Shown: positions 1 to 4,958 of the stretch, one piece after another | How positions within the stretch are numbered: position 1 is the stretch's first letter | How the letters are laid out: every line of letters starts with the position of its first letter | Notes under the pieces: generated by a model | Databases searched by the model: none | The model's input: only the letters and a program-made list of their open reading frames with translations | What the model was told of the DNA's origin: nothing | NCBI GenBank assembly: GCA_934271725.1 | Contig: CAKQSC010000041.1 | Coordinates: 1 to 8,775 of the forward strand | Source of the DNA: an uncultured Clostridia bacterium | GTDB lineage: Bacteria; Bacillota; Clostridia; Christensenellales; Borkfalkiaceae | DNA length: 8,775 nucleotides | Direction of reading: 5' to 3' | Translations under genes and position numbers: made by a program

Positions 1-21
1 TGACCGCTTGACCAACGGGCC
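1..21 (-). tRNA. tRNA-Glu, 5' portion only (cut by window edge)
   Basis: Read on the minus strand from base 21 down to base 1, the sequence begins GGCCCGTTGGTCAAGCGGTC. This is the typical acceptor 5' strand, T8/G9-type linker and D-arm start of bacterial tRNA-Glu (TTC), as in many Bacillota. Only about 21 of ~75 nt are present, so the anticodon cannot be seen and the isotype rests on the characteristic 5' half. The tRNA runs out of the window, away from the uxaC fragment, and its 5' end is only ~30 nt from recognisable uxaC sequence. A chance resemblance is possible but unlikely for this string. Confidence 0.55.
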
Positions 22-901
22 ATATTTACTTACCATATTTCTTCGTTTCGGCACTGCTTACCGCGCCGACAAGATAATGAATATCGAGGCGGAGGGGTAC
101 AACGGTTTCGTCGACAAACTCGGCGACGTGCGTACGCTCGACGAACTCGAAACCAAACTCAAAGAACGCCTTAAAGCGTTCAAATCGAAAGGAACGGTAG
201 CGAGCGACATCGCTTTGCAAACCGTATATCCCGTCTGCGACAGAGAAAAAGCCGTCGGGGTGTTTGAAAAAAGAAGGGCGGGCAACCCCGTTACGGAAGA
301 GGAAAGTAAGATTTTCAAAGGGTATCTTACCTACTTTTTAATGAAAACTTACGCGGAAGAGAATATAAGAACGGAACTGCATATCGGGGCGATGAGAAAC
401 AACAATTCGGTTATGCTTGAAAAGTTGGGGCTCGATACGGGTTTCGATTCCGTTTCGGGCGATAACGACATAAACCTTATGGCAAGGTTGTTTGACAGGC
501 TTAATTCGGAAAACAGGTTGCCGAAAACGATTGTATTCAACCTTAACCCCGTTATGAATACGGAGATTATGACGCTTATAGGTTGTTTTCAGAGTAGCGA
601 GGCAACGGGCAAACTGCAATACGGTCCCGCGTGGTGGTTCCTTGACAATAAAGTCGGAATGTATAAACATTTAAACGATCTGACGGCAACGGGGCATATC
701 GCCACGTTTATAGGAATGTTGACGGACAGCCGTTCTTTCCTTTCCTATCCCCGACACGGTTATTTCAGGCGTATTCTGTGTTCTTATCTCGGCGAACTTA
801 TGGAAAACGGCGAGATGACGAGCGATATCGATTTTGTCGGCGAAGTGGTGAAAAACGTATCGTATAACAACGCGGTAAAATATTTCGGTATAGATTTATA
901 A
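8..901 (+). CDS. uxaC: Glucuronate/galacturonate isomerase (uronate isomerase), C-terminal part
   Basis: Uronate isomerase is a cytoplasmic amidohydrolase-superfamily enzyme converting D-glucuronate to D-fructuronate and D-galacturonate to D-tagaturonate, the entry step of hexuronate catabolism. Family-specific stretches are visible: YRADKIMNIEAEGYNGF near the start, LHIGAMRNNNS (about residues 124-134 counted from base 8), the segment around DTGFDS, SRSFLSYPRH, and YNNAVKYFGIDL at the C-terminus. Full-length UxaC is ~465 aa. Recognisable homology here starts only at about base 53 (TAYRADK), so the N-terminal ~180 residues, including the HxH metal site, are absent. The TTG at base 8 is not a credible start, and bases 1-52 look like tRNA and its flank, not uxaC. 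The stop is followed after 10 nt by eda with its own AGGAG, so it is operonic with eda and kdgK. The C-terminal identity is secure. Whether an intact gene exists in the genome cannot be judged. Confidence 0.88.
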   Translation: MTNGPYLLTIFLRFGTAYRADKIMNIEAEGYNGFVDKLGDVRTLDELETKLKERLKAFKSKGTVASDIALQTVYPVCDREKAVGVFEKRRAGNPVTEEESKIFKGYLTYFLMKTYAEENIRTELHIGAMRNNNSVMLEKLGLDTGFDSVSGDNDINLMARLFDRLNSENRLPKTIVFNLNPVMNTEIMTLIGCFQSSEATGKLQYGPAWWFLDNKVGMYKHLNDLTATGHIATFIGMLTDSRSFLSYPRHGYFRRILCSYLGELMENGEMTSDIDFVGEVVKNVSYNNAVKYFGIDL

Positions 902-911
902 GGAGAAAGAA

Positions 912-1463
912 ATGGACAGAATAATACCCGTAGTGGTGGTAAACAAGGTCGAAGAAACGGAAAACGTTTTAAACGCTTTAAGAAACAACGGTATAAACTG
1001 CGCGGAGATTTGTTTCAGAACGGACTGCGCGGAAGAGGCTATTAAACTCGCGGTACAAAAGTTCCCCGATATGAACGTCGGCGCGGGTACGGTTATAAAC
1101 AAAAAGCAATGCAGACAGGCTTTGAACGCCGGGGCGAAGTTCATAGTTTCGCCGGGGCTCAGCGAAGAAGTCGCGAAATATTGCAAAAAGAAAAATATCG
1201 CGTATTATCCGGGGTGCGCCACGCCTACCGAAATAATGAAAGCGATTTCGCTCGGAATAAACGTGGTAAAGTTTTTCCCCGCGAACGTATACGGCGGTTT
1301 AAAGGCGATGAAAGCGTTATCGGGCGCGTTTCCGCAAATTAAGTTCATTCCGACGGGCGGTGTGGACGGAAACAATAAGGACGAGTATTTAAGTTGGGAT
1401 AAAATATTTGCCGTGGGAGGCAGTAGTTTCGTAAAGGAGAGTATGGAAAAATGGCAAAGATAA
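912..1463 (+). CDS. eda: KDPG/KHG aldolase, C-terminally short
   Basis: 2-keto-3-deoxy-6-phosphogluconate aldolase cleaves KDPG into pyruvate and glyceraldehyde-3-phosphate, using a Schiff-base lysine in a TIM barrel. The catalytic set is visible: Glu32 and Arg36 in AEICFRT, the GAGTV motif at 57-61, SPG at 80-82, PGCATPTE at 100-107, Schiff-base Lys120 in VVKFFPAN, and the phosphate-binding PTGGV segment near residue 146. The start is ATG 912, with AGGAG at 901-905 six bases upstream. At 183 aa it is shorter than the usual 205-215 aa. It ends ...SSFVKESMEKWQR, so the C-terminal ~20-25 residue helix expected after the 'GGS(W)xV' segment is missing. Its last 13 nt overlap the start of kdgK. 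Active-site residues are all present, so the enzyme may still work, but the missing end is unusual. Confidence 0.9.
   Translation: MDRIIPVVVVNKVEETENVLNALRNNGINCAEICFRTDCAEEAIKLAVQKFPDMNVGAGTVINKKQCRQALNAGAKFIVSPGLSEEVAKYCKKKNIAYYPGCATPTEIMKAISLGINVVKFFPANVYGGLKAMKALSGAFPQIKFIPTGGVDGNNKDEYLSWDKIFAVGGSSFVKESMEKWQR
1435..1439 (+). promoter_or_regulatory. Ribosome binding site of kdgK inside eda
   Basis: AGGAG lies 11 nt upstream of ATG 1451, within the last codons of eda. It supports ATG 1451 as the kdgK start. It also means the 3' end of eda is constrained by kdgK translation initiation. Confidence 0.7.
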
Positions 1464-2473
1464 TAACTTTCGGCGAATTGATGTTAAGACTTGCGCCCAA
1501 AGGGTATTTAAGATTCGTGCAGAGCGACGAGTTGGAAGCGACTTTCGGCGGTGCGGAGGCGAACGTGGCGGTAAGCCTTGCAAATTACGGCGAGGACGTG
1601 GCTTTCGTAACCAAACTGCCCGTTCACGAGATAGGTCAGTCGGCGGTGAACAGTTTGAGAAAGTTCGGCGTAGATACGGGCAAAATCGTGCGTGGCGGTG
1701 ACAGAGTGGGTATATATTATTGCGAAAAGGGCGCAAGCCAAAGACCGAGCAAGGTTATATACGACAGAGCGGGTTCGTCGATAGCGACGGCAAGCGAAAC
1801 GGATTTCGGGTGGGACAAGATTTTAGACGGCGCGAAGTGGTTCCATTTCACGGGAATAACGCCCGCCCTTTCGGACAACGTTGCCGATATAACGCTTCAA
1901 GCGGTGAAAACGGCTAAACAAAAAGGAATAACCGTTTCGTGCGACCTTAATTTCCGCAAAAAACTTTGGAGCAAAGAAAAAGCGGGCAAAGTTATGGGCG
2001 AAATATGCAAATACGTGGATTATTGCATCGCAAACGAAGAGGACGCGAAAGACGTTTTCGGCATAGAGGCGGACAATACGGACATAAACACGGGCAAACT
2101 CGACAGAGAGGGGTATGTTTCCGTTGCGGAGAAACTGACGGCGAAATTCGGCTTTAAAGGCGTCGCAATCACTTTAAGGGAGAGTTTGTCGGCAAACGAC
2201 AATAACTGGTCGGGAATGTTGTTTACGGGCGGTAAGGCTTATTTTTCAAAGAAATACGCAATGCACATAGTCGACAGAGTCGGCGGTGGCGACAGTTTCG
2301 GGGGCGGTCTTATTTATTCGCTTATAAACGGCAAAGAACCGCAACAGGCGATAGAGTTCGCCGTGTCGGCAAGTTGCCTTAAACATTCGATAGAGGGCGA
2401 CTACAATATGGTTTCCGTTTCGGAAGTGGAAACGCTTGCCGACGGCAACGCTTCGGGCAGAGTGCAAAGATAA
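1451..2473 (+). CDS. kdgK: 2-keto-3-deoxygluconate kinase (PfkB/ribokinase family)
   Basis: KdgK phosphorylates 2-keto-3-deoxygluconate with ATP to give KDPG, the substrate of the aldolase encoded just upstream. PfkB features are clear: N-terminal ITFGELMLRLAP, sugar-binding GGAEANVAVSLANYG at residues 33-47, a CDLNFRKKLW segment mid-protein, and the C-terminal PfkB signature VGGGDSFGGGLIYSL with catalytic base Asp281. In most family members this signature reads GAGDSF. The Ala-to-Gly change (GGGDSF) is conservative and the anion-hole glycines remain. The 340-aa length is normal. Start ATG 1451 overlaps eda by 13 nt, indicating translational coupling. The gene ends 14 nt before a strong hairpin terminator and is the last gene of the operon. 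KDG kinase is the most likely specificity given eda and uxaC next door. A related sugar kinase is the alternative. Confidence 0.9.
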   Translation: MAKIITFGELMLRLAPKGYLRFVQSDELEATFGGAEANVAVSLANYGEDVAFVTKLPVHEIGQSAVNSLRKFGVDTGKIVRGGDRVGIYYCEKGASQRPSKVIYDRAGSSIATASETDFGWDKILDGAKWFHFTGITPALSDNVADITLQAVKTAKQKGITVSCDLNFRKKLWSKEKAGKVMGEICKYVDYCIANEEDAKDVFGIEADNTDINTGKLDREGYVSVAEKLTAKFGFKGVAITLRESLSANDNNWSGMLFTGGKAYFSKKYAMHIVDRVGGGDSFGGGLIYSLINGKEPQQAIEFAVSASCLKHSIEGDYNMVSVSEVETLADGNASGRVQR

Positions 2474-2487
2474 AAATGAAAAACGCG

Positions 2488-2534
2488 AACCACCCCGTTG
2501 CTCCGATTTTCATCGGAGCAACGGGGTGGTTTTT
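2488..2534. terminator. Bidirectional intrinsic terminator between convergent kdgK and CRISPR transcripts
   Basis: The left arm 2488-2507 and right arm 2512-2531 are perfect 20-bp reverse complements, closed by a TTTC loop (2508-2511). On the plus strand a run of five Ts (2530-2534) follows, ending the uxaC-eda-kdgK transcript 14 nt after the kdgK stop. Read on the minus strand, the same hairpin is followed by GCGTTTTTC, so it can also stop transcription coming from the CRISPR array. The arms begin with the A-rich/T-rich flanks expected of a two-way terminator. Confidence 0.93.
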
Positions 2535-2561
2535 ATAAAGTTTATTTTTTTCTTGATTTAT

Positions 2562-2597
2562 GTTTAAGAGTAATACAAAATAACAAAGCTCTCAAAC
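2562..2597 (-). repeat. CRISPR repeat R3, orphan copy 311 nt from R2
   Basis: 36-nt repeat identical to R1 except position 8 (GAGAGC instead of GAGGGC). It is followed on the minus strand by an A-rich stretch leading into the shared terminator. On the plus strand the bases after it (TGGTCACCACAAC...) do not resemble a tracrRNA body, so it is a repeat and not an anti-repeat. Confidence 0.9.
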
Positions 2598-2623
2598 TGG
2601 TCACCACAACTCACTCCCTGTCC

Positions 2624-2818
2624 TTAATATTCAACTCCCTCAATGGGGTGCCATTCAAGAACTTCTTCCCACGTCTTATTGTGTTCGATACAGTATATGT
2701 ATACCAACAAGGGGCTTTGCTTAAACTTATCGGCAAAAATCGAGTTGCCCATTACCATATATAACGGAATTAAATCTCCCCCTATTTTTTCCTTATATTC
2801 TTTCTCTATTACATTCAT
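2624..2818 (-). CDS. Small 64-aa protein of unknown function lying between CRISPR repeats
   Basis: The protein is not recognised. It starts MNVIEKEYKEKIGGDLIPLY and ends WEEVLEWHPIEGVEY. It is mixed charged/aromatic and probably soluble, without a signal peptide or membrane helix. Support for a real gene: AAAGGAG (2827-2833) sits 8 nt upstream of ATG 2818, and the amino-acid make-up is protein-like. It lies wholly inside the 311-nt gap between repeats R2 and R3, on the same strand as the array, and its stop is 26 nt before R3. No good separate promoter was seen, so it may be read from the array transcript. Upstream in the same frame, 2855-2908 encodes a protein-like C-terminal fragment (NNWAEYCSFREIKDKKGF, then stop), as if the gap holds the end of one gene and all of the next. 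It could be inserted mobile-element or phage DNA. An anti-CRISPR role is only a guess from position and size. Confidence 0.55.
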   Translation of the reverse strand: MNVIEKEYKEKIGGDLIPLYMVMGNSIFADKFKQSPLLVYIYCIEHNKTWEEVLEWHPIEGVEY

Positions 2819-2908
2819 TCTTTTATCTCCTTTGCCATATTGTCGTACAAATTGTCAAAAACCTTTTTTGTCTTTTATTTCCCTAAACGAACAATACTCC
2901 GCCCAGTT

Positions 2909-2944
2909 ATTTAAGAACATTACAAAATAACAAAGCCCTCAAAC
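2909..2944 (-). repeat. CRISPR repeat R2, degenerate at its 3' end
   Basis: The first 24 nt equal R1. Changes follow at repeat positions 25, 27, 28 and 36 (ending AATGTTCTTAAAT). Decay at the leader-distal end is typical of a terminal repeat, which would make R1-spacer-R2 a complete one-spacer array. Confidence 0.85.
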
Positions 2945-2974
2945 AACGATTATATCTAACAGAAGGGACATTTC
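2945..2974 (-). other. CRISPR spacer 1 (30 nt)
   Basis: Unique 30-nt sequence between R1 and R2, beginning GAAATGTCCCTTCTG on the minus strand. No match to it was seen elsewhere in this window. It is the only regularly spaced spacer in the array. Confidence 0.88.
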
Positions 2975-3010
2975 GTTTAAGAGTAATACAAAATAACAAA
3001 GCCCTCAAAC
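2975..3010 (-). repeat. CRISPR repeat R1, leader-proximal
   Basis: Intact 36-nt repeat, differing from R3 at one position. It lies 57 nt after the csn2 stop. The leader bases directly before it read CCTTATTTGA, so with the first repeat G they give ATTTGAG, the leader-anchoring motif known in some type II-A systems. Confidence 0.93.
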
Positions 3011-3067
3011 TCAAATAAGGTCAAAAGCACGCGTTGCCACGCGGTTATTTCGTTTTATATCTATATT
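3011..3067 (-). promoter_or_regulatory. CRISPR leader with hairpin and ATTTGAG-type anchor
   Basis: This is the 57 nt between the csn2 stop and repeat R1. The leader end at the repeat reads CCTTATTTGA and R1 adds G, giving ATTTGAG, the motif required for polarised spacer insertion in some type II-A arrays. It also holds nested inverted repeats: AAATAA (3013-3018) with TTATTT (3045-3050), enclosing CGCGT (3030-3034), loop TGCC, and ACGCG (3039-3043). On the plus strand the same segment reads CTCAAATAAGG directly beside the repeat, which resembles the anti-repeat end of II-A tracrRNAs (see findings). Confidence 0.6.
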
Positions 3068-3093
3068 TTAATACATTTCGGGAATATTTTCAA
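3065..3093 (-). promoter_or_regulatory. Candidate promoter of the CRISPR array, within the 3' end of csn2
   Basis: On the minus strand TTGAAA (3088-3093) and TAAAAT (3065-3070) are each one base from the -35 and -10 consensus, with an ideal 17-nt spacer. Transcription would begin near 3058 and enter repeat R1 after about 48 nt, consistent with a pre-crRNA promoter. It overlaps the last csn2 codons and the stop. Confidence 0.55.
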
Positions 3094-3763
3094 CTATTTC
3101 GCAAAGATCTTCCGTAATAATTATTTTTCGCTCGTTATCGGGAAGTTTTTCGTACGATTTTCTTTCAAGCAAAAACAATTCTATCTTGTTAAGCGCGCAA
3201 TGTTTGTATAAAAGGGTTGTTTCTTCGGGAGTCAACACGTCTTTAAACCCCACAAGCACGAAAAAGGAAACGGATTTCAGTTCCGCAAAAATATTTATAT
3301 AGCATATCAGTTTTTCCAAAAGAGTGTCGTACGTTTTTGTCGGTTTTACGGAGCAAAGTTTAAGCAAATCTTCGATAGAAAAGGGGGTTTGTTCTACCGC
3401 AAAATCTACCGTAGAGATAAGGTCGTATAAAAAAGATTCCGTCTCGGAGCATATTTCGCCGAACTTTACTATAAAACTTCCGTCGTTATAATTTTTAACG
3501 AGTCTTTTGTACAGCAGGTTGACAATCTTTTTGTCCGACATATCGAAATAAAAAGGGCTTAATATGATTTCACCGCTTATTTCCGCCGAAACCCGTTCGG
3601 TATCTTTCCAGAAACTAACGTCGCTTTCTTCGCCCGAAAACGCTTTTTCGAGTTCGGTCGCAAAGTAATAAAACTCTTTGGAGTTTTCTATCGACAAAAC
3701 GAGGGGAGAATCGCTGTCCAAAAGCATGGGGGTTTCTATATGCGCGTCGGATATCTTTATCAT
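3068..3763 (-). CDS. csn2: Type II-A adaptation protein Csn2
   Basis: Csn2 is the signature protein of subtype II-A. The family forms tetrameric rings that bind double-stranded DNA ends and work with Cas1-Cas2 and Cas9 in spacer acquisition. The 231-aa length fits. The sequence shows the family's pattern of an acidic/hydrophobic N-terminal domain (MIKISDAHIETPMLL), a mid helical segment and a late hydrophobic strand (SVSFFVLVGFKDVLTPEE) followed by a short C-terminal helix region. No catalytic motif is expected. Start ATG 3763 overlaps the cas2 stop in an ATGA arrangement. Position as last gene of cas9-cas1-cas2-csn2, immediately before the array, is diagnostic. The assignment rests on context plus general resemblance, since Csn2 proteins diverge strongly. 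Confidence 0.88.
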   Translation of the reverse strand: MIKISDAHIETPMLLDSDSPLVLSIENSKEFYYFATELEKAFSGEESDVSFWKDTERVSAEISGEIILSPFYFDMSDKKIVNLLYKRLVKNYNDGSFIVKFGEICSETESFLYDLISTVDFAVEQTPFSIEDLLKLCSVKPTKTYDTLLEKLICYINIFAELKSVSFFVLVGFKDVLTPEETTLLYKHCALNKIELFLLERKSYEKLPDNERKIIITEDLCEIVENIPEMY

Positions 3764-4080
3764 ACTTCCATTAACCTGTCCGTGCTTTCTTCAACCAGCG
3801 TCTGTCGCTCACCGACCAGATAATCTATGCGCGAAAACTGATTTTCCGTAACTTCCAGAAGTTCCACCGTTCCCGACGGAGGAAGGTTTGCGGTTACTTT
3901 GTTTTTAACCGCTTCCGAGGTTACGTTGTTTATAACGAGTTTGGAATATACGGATTTTTGCATCATTATAAAGCCGTTTTTAACGAGAAACTTGTGAAAC
4001 TTTGCGTATTCTTTTCTGTCTTTCGACGTTTCTACCGGCAAATCGAAAAATATAAGCAATCTCATAAATCTGTTGTTCAT
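3760..4080 (-). CDS. cas2: CRISPR-associated endoribonuclease-like Cas2
   Basis: Cas2 dimers bridge two Cas1 dimers in the spacer integrase. The ferredoxin-like N-terminal strand MRLLIFFDLPVET carries the conserved Asp13. KFLVKNGFIMMQKSVYSKL and the VELLEVTENQFSRIDYLVG strand closely follow type II Cas2 proteins. The 106-aa length is normal. Start ATG 4080 overlaps the cas1 stop by 4 nt (ATGA). An internal Met6 (MRLLIFF) is a possible alternative start, but the overlap favours Met1. It also overlaps csn2 by 4 nt, so translation of the three is coupled. It appears intact. Confidence 0.95.
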   Translation of the reverse strand: MNNRFMRLLIFFDLPVETSKDRKEYAKFHKFLVKNGFIMMQKSVYSKLVINNVTSEAVKNKVTANLPPSGTVELLEVTENQFSRIDYLVGERQTLVEESTDRLMEV

Positions 4081-4955
4081 ACCTTTATTTCAACCTTTTC
4101 GGGAAAGGTTATAACGGACGGATCGTTTTCGTTGAGAGCGCAAAGCACGCTTTTTACGTATTGTCTTAACGCAACGTCGAGAGTTGTTTTTTTACCGTCG
4201 AAAATAACTTCGTAATTAAGTATATTAGCCATTTTTCTTTTAAAAGTTTCGTCGCCGTCGGCAATCGATAAAGCCGTTTCGTCCGCAATCGTTCTGAGCG
4301 GTTCGATAAGGTCGGAACCTAAATTGAAATCGTTGAATTCGTTGTCGTGCCATATACCTATCTGAGTTATATATCCGCTCGACACGATTTCGCGATTGAC
4401 GGCGGAAAGCAAAACAGCATAGCCGTAGTTAAGACACCCGTTTATAAAATCCGTACTGCGCCTCGTGGACCTTTCGGGCAGAACGGTGTTGAAATAAACC
4501 TTTGCTGAATGACCTTCTCTGTTGGTAACGTCTCCGTCGGTAACGTTTTCGGCGTATTCTTTAAGCATTTTCGCCTCCGACGAAAAACCTTTCTTTTCAA
4601 GCAGTTCGCTTTGCGACAGAATCTTTTTGACTATAAGCGTTTCCCATACCTTGTCTTTCGTTTGTTTAAGCCATCGCGTTTGCTTTTTTATGCGTTTAGA
4701 GGTGTTGTGCGCGCCGTAATAAGGCATAAGTTCCGCCGTCGGGTTGCACTTTTCGTCGCAAAACACGACTTTTACGTTGTTTTTAACAAGTTCGGACAAA
4801 AGGGACGCCGTAAGCGAAACGGCTGTGCTTTGCACTATAAGCGTGTTTATCTCGTTTATGTATATTCGTCTTTCCGTTTCGCTTCTTATAATAAGAAAAT
4901 TGAGTCTGTGTTCCAACTTACTGCGAGAGTTTACCACAACCGTACGAAAGCCCAT
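4077..4955 (-). CDS. cas1: CRISPR integrase Cas1 (type II)
   Basis: Cas1 is the metal-dependent integrase that inserts new spacers at the leader-repeat junction. The 292-aa length matches type II Cas1. The N-terminal beta-domain begins GFRTVVVNSRSKLEHRLNFL. The catalytic residues are all visible: Glu147 in NREGHSAKVYF, His203 in IGIWHDNEFNDFNLGSDL, and Glu218 in DLIEPLR. The DFINGCLNYGYAVL helix is also conserved. The start lies 3 nt after the cas9 stop, with a GGAAGG-type ribosome site inside the cas9 end. It seems intact, so the adaptation genes survive although cas9 is truncated. Confidence 0.96.
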   Translation of the reverse strand: MGFRTVVVNSRSKLEHRLNFLIIRSETERRIYINEINTLIVQSTAVSLTASLLSELVKNNVKVVFCDEKCNPTAELMPYYGAHNTSKRIKKQTRWLKQTKDKVWETLIVKKILSQSELLEKKGFSSEAKMLKEYAENVTDGDVTNREGHSAKVYFNTVLPERSTRRSTDFINGCLNYGYAVLLSAVNREIVSSGYITQIGIWHDNEFNDFNLGSDLIEPLRTIADETALSIADGDETFKRKMANILNYEVIFDGKKTTLDVALRQYVKSVLCALNENDPSVITFPEKVEIKV

Positions 4956-4958
4956 TTT

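Larger units (their letters stand above)
2562..3010 (-). CRISPR. Short type II-A CRISPR array, 36-nt repeats, interrupted
   Basis: Three copies of a 36-nt repeat are read on the minus strand, starting GTTTGAGGGCTTTGTTATTT and ending ATTACTCTTAAAC in the intact copies. R1 is at 2975-3010 (next to csn2, leader-proximal). R2 is at 2909-2944, with four changes, all in its 3' third and last base. R3 is at 2562-2597, identical to R1 except A for G at repeat position 8. One 30-nt spacer (2945-2974) separates R1 and R2, the normal type II spacer length. R2 and R3 are 311 nt apart and enclose a small ORF instead of regular spacers. Orientation follows from the GTTTxAGxGC start typical of II-A crRNA repeats, the position just downstream of csn2, and decay at the distal end of R2. 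R3 may be the true terminal repeat with an insertion between, or a relic. Confidence 0.9.

Noticed and set aside
2562..2660. R3 as a tracrRNA anti-repeat read on the plus strand
   Set aside because: It is a near-perfect full-length repeat without the usual bulge, and the following bases lack the AAATAAGG-type body and hairpins.
2705..2730. Partial resemblance to the repeat (AAGGGGCTTTGCTTAAAC) inside the 64-aa ORF, possibly a relic repeat or anti-repeat
   Set aside because: It matches only two short blocks with the middle of the repeat missing, and lies in coding sequence. It is not followed by a tracrRNA-like body, so it is probably chance.
2853..2858. Perfect TTGACA (-35) on the minus strand upstream of the 64-aa ORF
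   Set aside because: No acceptable -10 hexamer occurs 15-19 nt downstream, so it is not supported as a promoter.
2855..2920. 21-codon minus-strand ORF starting with an ATG created inside degenerate repeat R2
   Set aside because: It has no ribosome site at proper spacing. The protein-like part looks more like the tail of a truncated upstream gene than a gene of its own.
2498..2930. Plus-strand open frames (2498-2764, 2643-2930) across the array
   Set aside because: They run through the terminator hairpin and CRISPR repeats, have no ribosome site, and are antisense to the better-supported 64-aa ORF.
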